Shown here: positions 15,716 to 23,110 of the stretch, piece by piece
Layout of the letters: each line of letters begins with the position of its first letter
Numbering within the stretch: position 1 is the stretch's first letter
Notes under the pieces: generated by a model
The model's input: only the letters and a program-made list of their open reading frames with translations
Databases searched by the model: none
Told to the model about the DNA's origin: nothing
Program-made: the position numbers and the translations under genes
DNA from: an uncultured Opitutaceae bacterium
GTDB taxonomy: Bacteria; Verrucomicrobiota; Verrucomicrobiia; Opitutales; Opitutaceae
DNA length: 44,861 nucleotides
Assembly: GCA_903891325.1 (NCBI GenBank)
Contig: CAITEC010000022.1
Location: forward strand, 1 to 44,861
Direction of reading: 5' to 3'

Positions 15716-16432
15716 ATGAAGCCCATCCCCGTCCTCCTCATCACCGGAGCCAACAACCACGACTGGAAACGCTCGGCGCCCCTGCTCAAGGGCGTGCTGG
15801 ACCGCTCCGGCATGTTCGCCGTGACCCTCACGGAGAATCCCTCCGCAGTCCTGGAGGCGGGCGACCTGGGTCGCTTCTCGCTCTTCCTCCTGGACTACAA
15901 CGGACCGGACTGGAGCGCCGCGGCGCAGAAAAACTTCCTGGCAGCGGTCTCGGGCGGGACCGGTGTCGTCGCCGTGCACGCGGCCAACAACTCCTTCCCG
16001 GAGTGGAAGGAGTACGAGAAGATGATCGGGCTCACCTGGCGCTCCGTGAGCGGCCACGGCCAGTTCCACGAATTCACCGTGAAGCGCACCGCCGAGCCCA
16101 ACCCGGTGACGCGCGGGCTCTCCGACTTCCGGATCAAGGACGAGCTCTACCACAAGCTGGTGCGCACGCCGGGCGTCGACCTGAAGGTCCTGGCCACCGC
16201 CTGGTCCGACCCTGCGCTCGGCGGCACGGGCCTGGACGAGCCGATGTTCACGACCACGCAGTACGGCAAGGGCCGCGTGTTCTACCACGCCCTGGGCCAC
16301 GTGTGGGCGGGGGACCCGGTCCCCGGCTCCGGCTGCTCGCTGGTCGCCCTGGAGAACCCCGGCTTTCAGGACACCCTCCTGCGGGCCTGCGAATGGGCGG
16401 CCACTGGAGACGTGACAGCCCCGGCCAAATGA
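15716..16432 (+). CDS. ThuA-like (class I amidotransferase fold) protein
   Basis: A 238-residue protein with no signal peptide. The start VLLITGANNHDWKRSAPLL is typical of the ThuA family, where the His (NNHDW) is conserved. GVVAVHAANNSFPEWKEYEKMIG and FHEFTVKR, then DELYHKL and GKGRVFYHALGHVW, follow in family order. ThuA proteins have a flavodoxin-like fold related to glutamine amidotransferases but lack the usual Cys. They were named for trehalose use and are often found near sugar oxidoreductases and TIM-barrel isomerases in planctomycetes and Verrucomicrobiota. Length is normal. Two further genes (di-iron protein, isomerase) follow closely, so an operon for modified-sugar breakdown is likely. 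Confidence 0.87.
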   Translation: MKPIPVLLITGANNHDWKRSAPLLKGVLDRSGMFAVTLTENPSAVLEAGDLGRFSLFLLDYNGPDWSAAAQKNFLAAVSGGTGVVAVHAANNSFPEWKEYEKMIGLTWRSVSGHGQFHEFTVKRTAEPNPVTRGLSDFRIKDELYHKLVRTPGVDLKVLATAWSDPALGGTGLDEPMFTTTQYGKGRVFYHALGHVWAGDPVPGSGCSLVALENPGFQDTLLRACEWAATGDVTAPAK

Positions 16433-16453
16433 TCCATTAGACTCCGGAGCACC

Positions 16454-17962
16454 ATGAGCACACTTGCCGCAGATCCCGCCCCCGCCGGAAAGCGTTCCGT
16501 CCTGGTCGACGTCGGCTCCCGGCAGAAGCCCCGGACGGTGGACCAGCTCAACGACTGGCAGTACATCGAGGCCTCGATCATGCGCCTGATCTGCGCCTGG
16601 GGCCGCGACGTGGCCGAGTGGAACGACAAGAGCGTGATCCACCGCCATGTGTGGGACCAGGCCGAATGCGTGCGGCGGCTTCGCGACCGGGTCGGGCAGT
16701 TTCCCGGCGGCAAGGCCGATTCCCCGGTCTCCGAGCGGCTGGAGCGGCTCGTCAACACCGTGCTGCTCGCCCCCTCGGCCAACGACGCGCTCGACGGAAT
16801 CTACGAGATCCTGACCAAGGCGCTGGTCGGCGCCTACGCGGACTATTCCTCGCGCGTCCACCCGGTGCACGACGCGCCGACCATCGCCATCCTGCACGAG
16901 ATCAACCAGATCAAGAGCCAGGAGTGGCTCTGGTACCGCGACTACCGCCGGCGCCACCCGCACGCGACCGATGCCGCCTACCGCGCGCGGGTCGAGGCCG
17001 CCCTGGCGGACTGCGGCCGGCTGGGCGCGCCGCTGCCCGTCGAGGAGGGAAAGGAGGCGGTGCCGGCGGGGGTTCGGACCGACTTTCGGTTGTCGAAGTT
17101 CAGCGCGCGCACCTTCTCCTCGAAGAGCTTCCGGCTGTCGGCCGGGGACAAGCGGCCGACGTATTCGTTTATGGACTACGTCCATACCGACTTTTCGACC
17201 AGCGTCGAGGCACGGCGCCTCTTCTGGGCCGTCGGCTACATGATGGAGAAGAACATACCGGACATCCAGCTCCAGTGGATCTACGACGGGCACTACATGC
17301 CCTGGCAGTGGCACCACGACGTGGCGCGCCATCTCTGGGACGAATCCCGGCACGGCGACTCGGGCTGCTCCAGGCTCCAGGACTTCGGGATTCAGCTCGA
17401 GGAGATCGGATTCCCCGGGTACGACCAGGGCGATCGCGACGAGCTGATCTACGCCTACGCGAAGGAGAAGGGCGTGTCGATCGAGGAGGCCTATTCAAGG
17501 CAGATGGACATCCTCGCCCCCTACCGGGCGGCCCCGATGAGCAAGGCCGACATCTACGAGGCGGTGTTCAATATCGGGATGATCGCGGAGACCGGCTACT
17601 TCACGGCCAAGCACGAGAGCTACGCCGACTTCCGGGACGGCCGGGACCTCGAGTCCGCCGAGATGATGCTCTTCGACATCATCGACGAGACCGCCCACGT
17701 CCAGTACGCGCACAATTGGCTGCCGCTGCTGGCCAAGCACGCGGGGATCGACGGCTCGAACTACCGCGAGAGGGCGGTGAAGGTGCGGGAGGACTACCAG
17801 GCAAAGGCCAACGAGCGCGTGGAGGAGTGCGCCCGGGCGCTGCGCCGGGTTCCGGGCGACCCGCTCTTCGACCAGTACCAGGGCTATCTCGAGCGATTCC
17901 GGAGCAAGCTTCCCCTGGAAAACGCGGCGACCTGTCCCCCCCGCTCGCCGCGGCCGATGTGA
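16454..17962 (+). CDS. Uncharacterised di-iron ferritin-like protein
   Basis: A 502-residue cytoplasmic protein without a signal peptide that I cannot name. Its ligands fit a di-iron four-helix bundle: Glu265 (MMEKN), Glu297-x-x-His300 (WDESRHGD), Glu379 (IAETGYF) and Glu412-x-x-His415 (DETAHVQ). The spacing from Glu to ExxH is 32 and 33 residues, so the two halves are symmetric as in ferritin-like oxygenases, oxidases and R2 proteins. Residues 1-230 form a mostly helical extra domain (HEINQIKSQE at 148-157). The gene begins 21 bases after the ThuA-like stop and ends 34 bases before a sugar isomerase-like gene, so it may oxidise or deoxygenate a sugar-related compound. Fold assignment rests on pattern, not on a known family match. 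Confidence 0.62.
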   Translation: MSTLAADPAPAGKRSVLVDVGSRQKPRTVDQLNDWQYIEASIMRLICAWGRDVAEWNDKSVIHRHVWDQAECVRRLRDRVGQFPGGKADSPVSERLERLVNTVLLAPSANDALDGIYEILTKALVGAYADYSSRVHPVHDAPTIAILHEINQIKSQEWLWYRDYRRRHPHATDAAYRARVEAALADCGRLGAPLPVEEGKEAVPAGVRTDFRLSKFSARTFSSKSFRLSAGDKRPTYSFMDYVHTDFSTSVEARRLFWAVGYMMEKNIPDIQLQWIYDGHYMPWQWHHDVARHLWDESRHGDSGCSRLQDFGIQLEEIGFPGYDQGDRDELIYAYAKEKGVSIEEAYSRQMDILAPYRAAPMSKADIYEAVFNIGMIAETGYFTAKHESYADFRDGRDLESAEMMLFDIIDETAHVQYAHNWLPLLAKHAGIDGSNYRERAVKVREDYQAKANERVEECARALRRVPGDPLFDQYQGYLERFRSKLPLENAATCPPRSPRPM

Positions 17963-17996
17963 TTGCCCGTACGTCCGGGCCCGGGGGCAAGCGACC

Positions 17997-18734
17997 ATGA
18001 AAAACGTACCCGTAGCGCTGCAGCTTTATTCCGTCCGCCAGGACACCGGCGTCGATTTCGCCCGCACCGTCGCCGAGGTCGCCAAGATCGGCTACCGAGG
18101 GGTCGAGCTCGCCGGCACGGGCAACCTGGACGCCCCCAAGGCCAAGGCGGCGCTGGACTCTGTCGGCCTGGAGGTCGCCGGGATGCACGCGGGGATCGAG
18201 ACCCTCCGCCAGAACTTCAACCAGGTGGTCGGAGACGCCCTCCTCTTCGGCACCCGGCACGTCATCTGCCCGTGGTGGCCGCCGGAGCATTACCTGTCCC
18301 CGGCCGCGGCGCAGCGGATCGGCGAGGAGCTGAACGGGATCGGCGCCGCCCTGCGGGCCTTCGGACTGCGCCTGAGTTTTCACAACCACGCCGGCGAATT
18401 CAAGCTGCTCGAGGGCAGGCCGGCCTTCAGCTGGATGCTGTCGGCCGCCGAGCCGCGCAACCTCAGCGCCGAGCTCGACGTCTACTGGGCGCACGTCGGG
18501 GGCTATTCCCCCGCACGGTTCCTGCGCGACCAGGGCGAGCGGGTGCGGCTGGTGCACCTGAAGGATGAAAAGGAACTCGGCCTGGGCCCGGTCAATTTCG
18601 CGGAGGTGTTCACCGCCCTGGAGTTGATTCGCTCGGTCGAATGGTACGTCGTCGAGCAGGAGCAGTACAACCACGCGCCGCTGGAGAGCGTGCGGCGCTG
18701 CTTCGATCAGTTGCGCGGGTGGGGAAAAGCGTGA
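17997..18734 (+). CDS. Sugar phosphate isomerase/epimerase-like TIM barrel
   Basis: A 245-residue protein of the AP-endonuclease-2/xylose isomerase-like barrel. It opens with VALQLYSVRQDTGVDFARTV and IGYRGVELAG. LRLSFHNHAGEF (His-Asn-His at strand 5), LSAELDVYWAHVGG and VRLVHLKDEKE carry the usual metal-binding Glu, Asp and His set, and WYVVEQEQYNHAPLE gives the closing Glu. Members isomerise or epimerise sugars and inositols, and many in Verrucomicrobiota sit with ThuA-like proteins and Gfo/Idh oxidoreductases. No such oxidoreductase is present here; the di-iron protein takes that place. The last codons precede a heptamer repeat region. Confidence 0.87.
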   Translation: MKNVPVALQLYSVRQDTGVDFARTVAEVAKIGYRGVELAGTGNLDAPKAKAALDSVGLEVAGMHAGIETLRQNFNQVVGDALLFGTRHVICPWWPPEHYLSPAAAQRIGEELNGIGAALRAFGLRLSFHNHAGEFKLLEGRPAFSWMLSAAEPRNLSAELDVYWAHVGGYSPARFLRDQGERVRLVHLKDEKELGLGPVNFAEVFTALELIRSVEWYVVEQEQYNHAPLESVRRCFDQLRGWGKA

Positions 18735-18740
18735 CCAATC

Positions 18741-18908
18741 TGCAGAAACCTGAGACCTGAGACCTGAAACCTGAGTCAGCTCTTCAGAAGGCTGAAACTT
18801 GGAAACCTGAAACCTGAGTCAATCCTTCGATCCAAAGGCAATCAGGGTTCATTCAGCGATCGTCGGATTGAATTTCAGGTCTCAGGTTTCAGGTCTCAGG
18901 TTTCTGCA
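18741..18908. repeat. Inverted array of ACCTGAG/ACCTGAA heptamers
   Basis: The left arm (18741-18774) begins tgcagaaacctgagacctga and continues in the same heptamers. The right arm (18875-18908) is its near-perfect reverse complement. A further short block, gaaacctgaaacctgagtc, lies near 18802-18820. The array sits between convergent genes, and the right arm overlaps the last codons and stop of prmA. The 7-base unit and gene-end position resemble heptameric short tandem repeats described in cyanobacteria (comparison only). Confidence 0.85.
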
Positions 18909-19761
18909 AGTATACGTCCGCCCACTCTCCGAGCTTGCTTGAGGTGATTTTGGAACCGGGGGCGGCGGCGGAGAAGACCTCCCTCACCGAATCCAATTCC
19001 ACGGCCAGGATTCCGCTCAGGACAAGGACTCCGCCGGGGGCGACGGCGCGGACGAGGAGGGCGGCGTTCCGCATGAGGATGTCGGCCTGGATGTTGGCGA
19101 GGACGATCTCCGCTTTTCGGCCCCGAAGGCCCTTCTCCAGGTCGGCGGTCAGGAAGCGCACGCGGCCGGCCATCCGGTTGAGGGCCGCGTTCTCGCGGCT
19201 CACGCGGACCGCCTCCGGGTCGATGTCGAACCCGGTGATCTCCCCGAAACCCAGGCGGGCGGCCGACAGGGCAAGGATTCCCGAGCCGCAGCCCGCATCG
19301 ATGACCCGCAGCTTTCCGGGGCGCCGCGATAGCGCAACCAGGCGCCGGCAGCACAGCCGCGTCGTCTCATGATTCCCCGTCCCGAAGGCCATCCCCGGGT
19401 CGAGCCAGAGTACCGCATGGCCGGGCGGCCGGCGAAAGCGCCGTCTCTCCCAAACCGGGACCCAGTGCAGCCGGCCGCAGGCCCACGCCCTGAAATGCGC
19501 CTTGTAGCTGTCCTTCCAATCGCGGTTGGCCAGGGGTCGGGCGTCCGCTTCCCCGAGCGGGGCGATCCCCAGGATCGGCTTGAGCGCATTCCAGCGGGCG
19601 AGCGCCTCCGCTTTCTCGGGAAAGAGGCCCACGACCCAGGCGCGGCGGGCGATCGCGTCCTCCAGGAGGCTCCAGCGTCCGTCCCCCAGCTCGAGCAGGA
19701 CGGCATCGGCCGCATCGGCCGCGCCATGGGGAATCTCCACCTTGATTTCGGTGAGGGGCAT
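18889..19761 (-). CDS. prmA: Ribosomal protein L11 methyltransferase
   Basis: A 290-residue protein. The N-domain (1-110) is the beta/alpha substrate-recognition part. The SAM-binding domain has LDPGMAFGTGNHETTRLC, the PrmA hallmark, then VIDAGCGSGILALSAARLG (motif I), FDIDPEAVRVSREN and VLANIQADIL where most members have NILA. PrmA trimethylates ribosomal protein L11. Length is normal. The final residues LQKPET and the TGA stop are encoded by the heptamer repeat arm, so the true C-terminus has been replaced or extended by the repeat. It is last in the minus-strand run manA-grpE-dnaJ-purN-prmA, 9 bases after the purN stop. Confidence 0.93.
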   Translation of the reverse strand: MPLTEIKVEIPHGAADAADAVLLELGDGRWSLLEDAIARRAWVVGLFPEKAEALARWNALKPILGIAPLGEADARPLANRDWKDSYKAHFRAWACGRLHWVPVWERRRFRRPPGHAVLWLDPGMAFGTGNHETTRLCCRRLVALSRRPGKLRVIDAGCGSGILALSAARLGFGEITGFDIDPEAVRVSRENAALNRMAGRVRFLTADLEKGLRGRKAEIVLANIQADILMRNAALLVRAVAPGGVLVLSGILAVELDSVREVFSAAAPGSKITSSKLGEWADVYLQKPET

Positions 19762-19770
19762 GCCGTCCGA

Positions 19771-20349
19771 TCAGGTCCCCTCAGCGGCAAGCCGGGCGAC
19801 CACCGAGGGCAGGAGTGCGTGCTCGGCGGAATGGACCTTCGCCTCCAGGGAGGCGAGGGTGTCCCCCGGCTCGATCCGCACCGCCGCCTGGTCGATGATC
19901 GGGCCGCCGTCCACGTCGGGGGTCACATGGTGAACCGTGCAGCCGGTGACCTTGACGCCGCGCCTCCAGGCCTGGCCGATCGCGTCCAGGCCGGGGAAGC
20001 TTGGAAGGAGGCTCGGGTGCAGGTTGACGATCCTGCCGGCAAACGCGGCGAGGAACCCCGGCTTGAGGACCCGCATGAAGCCGGCGAGGACCACCAGGTC
20101 CGGCCGCTCCGCGGCGAGGGCCGCGATGAAGCGCTCCTCACCGGCCCCCTCCAGCTTCGTCCGGAACGGGCCCGGATCGACGAAATGCGCGCCCACCCCG
20201 AAGCGCGGGCCCAGGGCGAGGATCCCCGCGTCCGCCCGGTCCGAGAAGAGGGCGGCGATCCGCGCGCCGCCGAGGCGGCCGGATCGTCCCGCCTCCAGGA
20301 GCGCTTCAGCGTTCGATCCGCGACCCGATCCGAGGATGACAACGCGCAT
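19771..20349 (-). CDS. purN: Phosphoribosylglycinamide formyltransferase 1
   Basis: A 192-residue protein. It opens with VVILGSGRGSNAEALLEAG, the phosphate-binding loop. LVVLAGFMRVLKPGFL and RIVNLHPSLLPSFPGLDAIG carry the folate-site Asn and His, and TGCTVHHVTPDVDGGPII holds the catalytic Asp. The enzyme transfers the formyl group of 10-formyltetrahydrofolate to GAR, the third step of purine synthesis. Length is normal. It starts 15 bases after the dnaJ stop and ends 9 bases before prmA, so cotranscription with the chaperones is likely. Confidence 0.95.
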   Translation of the reverse strand: MRVVILGSGRGSNAEALLEAGRSGRLGGARIAALFSDRADAGILALGPRFGVGAHFVDPGPFRTKLEGAGEERFIAALAAERPDLVVLAGFMRVLKPGFLAAFAGRIVNLHPSLLPSFPGLDAIGQAWRRGVKVTGCTVHHVTPDVDGGPIIDQAAVRIEPGDTLASLEAKVHSAEHALLPSVVARLAAEGT

Positions 20350-20364
20350 GGGTACGGCGCCCGG

Positions 20365-21522
20365 TCAGAAAAACTTCTTGGCCTTCTCAAAAAACGACCG
20401 TGACGTCGGCTCGCTCGCGTCGCCGCTCACCCGGCCGAACTCCTCCAGGAGCTTCCGCTGCTCGGCGGTCAGCGAGGACGGGACCTCGACGTGCATCCGG
20501 ACCAGCTGGTCGCCCGGCCGCGCCGTGCGGATGTTCGGCATGCCCTTGTCCCTGAGCCGGAAGGTCGTGCCGCTCTGCGTGCCGGCCGGGATCTTGAGCG
20601 AGGCCTTGCCGGAGAGCGTGGGAATCTCGATCGTGCCGCCGAGCGTGGCCAGGGTGAACTTGATCGGCATCTCGCAGAAGAGGTCGTCGCCCTGGCGCTC
20701 GAAAAGCTCGTGCTCCTTGACCGTGAGGACGATGTAAAGATCGCCCGCCTGGCCGCCGGCCCCGCCCGCCGCGCCGTTGCCCGAGGACCGGAGCCGGGAG
20801 CCGGTGTCCACGCCGGCCGGGATCCGGACATTAAGCTTGGTGTTGCTGTTCACGCGCCCCTCGCCGCGGCAGGCGGTGCACGGCTTCTCAACCTTCTTGC
20901 CGGCCCCGCCGCAGGTCGGGCAGGTCTGGGTGAAGACGATGATTCCCCCCGAGCGGCGGATCTGGCCGGCGCCGCGGCAGGTCGGGCAGGTCACGCGCTT
21001 GGAGCCAGGCTCGGCGCCCGAGCCGGCGCAGCGCTCACAGGTGGCCTGCCGGCGGAATGAGATTTCCTTTTCCACCCCGCGCGCCGCCTCCTCAAGCGTG
21101 AGCTCAAGGTCGTAGCGAAGGTCCTCGCCGTCGCGGCTGCCCTCCCGGCCGCCGCCGAACATCTCGTCGAAGATGCCGCCTCCGCCCCCGCGGGCGGCGC
21201 CCTGGCCGAAGACCTCGCGGAAGATGTCGAAGGGATCGTGGAATCCGCCCGCCCCGGACATTCCCCCGCCCCCCCGGCCGGCCGTGCCGCCGGGGCCCTG
21301 GAAGGCGGCGTGGCCGTAGCGATCATAGGCCGCGCGCTTGTCGGGATCCTTCAGGACCTCATAGGCCTCGGAGATCTTCTTGAACATCTCCTCGGACGCC
21401 TTGTCGCCCGGGTTCTTGTCCGGGTGGTGCAGGACGGCCTTCTTGCGGTAGGCCTTCTTCAGTTCCTCCTCAGTGGCTCCCTTGGCGACTCCGAGCAGCT
21501 CGTAATAATCCTCCTTGGCCAT
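20365..21522 (-). CDS. dnaJ: Chaperone DnaJ (Hsp40)
   Basis: A 385-residue type I Hsp40. The J domain (1-70) has [20 protein letters not shown] and the HPD motif (LHHPDKNPG) that triggers DnaK ATPase. A Gly/Phe-rich linker follows to about 130. Four CxxCxGxG-type zinc motifs come next: [24 protein letters not shown] and CTACRGEG. The C-terminal substrate domains hold [16 protein letters not shown] and [18 protein letters not shown]. It presents unfolded proteins to DnaK. It begins one base after the grpE stop. dnaK is not in the window. Confidence 0.97.
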   Translation of the reverse strand: MAKEDYYELLGVAKGATEEELKKAYRKKAVLHHPDKNPGDKASEEMFKKISEAYEVLKDPDKRAAYDRYGHAAFQGPGGTAGRGGGGMSGAGGFHDPFDIFREVFGQGAARGGGGGIFDEMFGGGREGSRDGEDLRYDLELTLEEAARGVEKEISFRRQATCERCAGSGAEPGSKRVTCPTCRGAGQIRRSGGIIVFTQTCPTCGGAGKKVEKPCTACRGEGRVNSNTKLNVRIPAGVDTGSRLRSSGNGAAGGAGGQAGDLYIVLTVKEHELFERQGDDLFCEMPIKFTLATLGGTIEIPTLSGKASLKIPAGTQSGTTFRLRDKGMPNIRTARPGDQLVRMHVEVPSSLTAEQRKLLEEFGRVSGDASEPTSRSFFEKAKKFF

Positions 21523-21523
21523 G

Positions 21524-22078
21524 TCAGTGGGCAGCCGGGCCGTTCGAGACGACGACCGATGCCGGCCGCAGGAGCCGGCCGTTCAGGGTGTAGCCGCTGC
21601 GCACGACGCTCACGACGTGCTCGGCGGGCACCTTGTCGCTGTCCTGGTGGGACATCGCGTCGTGCTGGTGGGGATCGAAGGGCAGCCCGACCGGGTTGAT
21701 CTCCTTCAGGCCGTGGCCGGCGAGGGCGCCCTTGAGCTGCTGGGCGACCATGTCGACGCCGCCGATCAATGTCTTCAGGTCCGCATTGGGCTGCTTGGCC
21801 GCGGCGAGCCCGAGGGCGAGGTTGTCGAGGGCCGGGAGCAGGTCCTCCAGCACCCGCGAGGCCGCAAACAGCCTCAGCTCCTCCTTCTCGCGGACAGTGC
21901 GCTTCCGGAAGTTCTCGAGGTCGGCGACCGCGCGCAGATACCGGTCCTGCATCTCAGCCAGCTCCTTCTGCGGGGCGGCGCTCTCCGGACCGGCGCTGGT
22001 CGGCGTGGCGTCAGCCGGGGCCGGCTGCGCGGGATCGGCCTTGGAAGCTGATTGATCTCTGTGTTCGGGTCGGGTCAT
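21524..22078 (-). CDS. grpE: Nucleotide exchange factor GrpE
   Basis: With the start at the ATG at 22078 the protein has 184 residues; an in-frame Met at 22135 would overlap the end of manA and add a poor N-terminus. An Ala/Pro/Ser-rich disordered head leads into the long dimer helix ([19 protein letters not shown] then [11 protein letters not shown]). The beta-wing domain has [15 protein letters not shown] and [19 protein letters not shown], the C-terminal GrpE signature. GrpE releases ADP from DnaK. It is followed directly by dnaJ. Confidence 0.95.
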   Translation of the reverse strand: MTRPEHRDQSASKADPAQPAPADATPTSAGPESAAPQKELAEMQDRYLRAVADLENFRKRTVREKEELRLFAASRVLEDLLPALDNLALGLAAAKQPNADLKTLIGGVDMVAQQLKGALAGHGLKEINPVGLPFDPHQHDAMSHQDSDKVPAEHVVSVVRSGYTLNGRLLRPASVVVSNGPAAH

Positions 22079-22127
22079 GGAAGGGCCGTGACCATAGTCA
22101 GAAGCCCCCCCGGGGCAAGAGCGCAGC

Positions 22128-23093
22128 TCAGGCAAAATCCTCGGTCACCAGGACGATCGAGGTGGTCTCCGCCGCAAAGGTGAAGGCGCGGGAGAAGGGA
22201 AGGAGCACGTTGGCGCCCCGCTCGAGCACCCGTTCGCAGGGGCCCTTGCCCTCGGCGACCTTGGCCAACCGCCCGCTGACCACGCTCAGGAGCCGCGGCT
22301 GCTCGCCGGACTCCACGTGGATCTTCTCCCCGGCGTCCAGGACCACCCGGCGGATGACGAATTCCTCGCTGTCGGCGATCACGCCGGCCGTCGGGGCGGC
22401 GCGGACCGGCACGGGCTCGAAGCTGTCCCAGAGGATGGAGCGCAGCGACTCGGAGATGTGCAGCGTGCGCGGCTTCCCGTCCAGCCCCACCCGGCCCCAG
22501 TCGTAGACACGGTAGGTCGTGTCGGAATTCTCCTGGATCTCGAGGATCAGGTTGCCCGCGTCGATCGCGTGCACCTGGCCGCTGCGCACGAGGATCGAGT
22601 CGCCGACGGCCACCGGAAAATGGTGGACGCACGCGTCCAGGGTGTTCGTCTCGATCGCCTTCTCGAAGGCCTCCCGGGTGACACCGCGCTTCAGGCCCAC
22701 AATGAGCTGGGCCCCGTGGTCGGTGTGGGCGATGTACCAGTTCTCCGTCTTTGGCTCGCCCTTGAGCTCGGCGGCCACGGCCTTCGGCGGGTGAACCTGA
22801 AGGCTGAGGCGCTCCCGGCAATCCAGCCACTTGACCAGGAGGGGAAAGCGCCGCGTCGCCGGCCACGCCGGCCCCATCACCGCCGCGCCGTGGCGCTCAA
22901 TCACCTCGCGGAGGGTCAGCTTGGCGAACGATCCGCCGGAAACGACCGACTGCGCCTCGGGGCGGTCGACGATCTCCCAGCTCTCCCCTATCGGCCGCCC
23001 CGCAGGCAGTTCGCGGCCGAAAGTTGTCTCCAATGAGCGGCCTCCCCAGACGCGTTCCTGATACAGGGGTTGAAAACGAAGGAATTCTGGCAT
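22128..23093 (-). CDS. manA: Class I mannose-6-phosphate isomerase
   Basis: A 321-residue cupin enzyme. The start FLRFQPLYQERVWGGRSLE is typical of the Bacillus-like short ManA. Zinc ligands can be seen in SLQVHPPK (Gln, His), PKTENWYI (Glu) and SGQVHAIDAG (His). The Arg in DTTYRVYDWGR is the usual active-site Arg. It interconverts mannose 6-phosphate and fructose 6-phosphate. Its ATG is only 17 bases from the divergent ftsK ATG, so the promoters of the two genes must overlap the opposite coding regions or the genes must be driven from further upstream. grpE follows after about 50 bases. Confidence 0.92.
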   Translation of the reverse strand: MPEFLRFQPLYQERVWGGRSLETTFGRELPAGRPIGESWEIVDRPEAQSVVSGGSFAKLTLREVIERHGAAVMGPAWPATRRFPLLVKWLDCRERLSLQVHPPKAVAAELKGEPKTENWYIAHTDHGAQLIVGLKRGVTREAFEKAIETNTLDACVHHFPVAVGDSILVRSGQVHAIDAGNLILEIQENSDTTYRVYDWGRVGLDGKPRTLHISESLRSILWDSFEPVPVRAAPTAGVIADSEEFVIRRVVLDAGEKIHVESGEQPRLLSVVSGRLAKVAEGKGPCERVLERGANVLLPFSRAFTFAAETTSIVLVTEDFA

Positions 23094-23110
23094 CTGATCG
23101 GCTCACACAA

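Noticed and set aside
23024-23110. Upstream in-frame start for ftsK
   Set aside because: It would cross the manA start codon and add a hydrophilic stretch not typical of FtsK; the ATG at 23111 precedes the first membrane helix directly.
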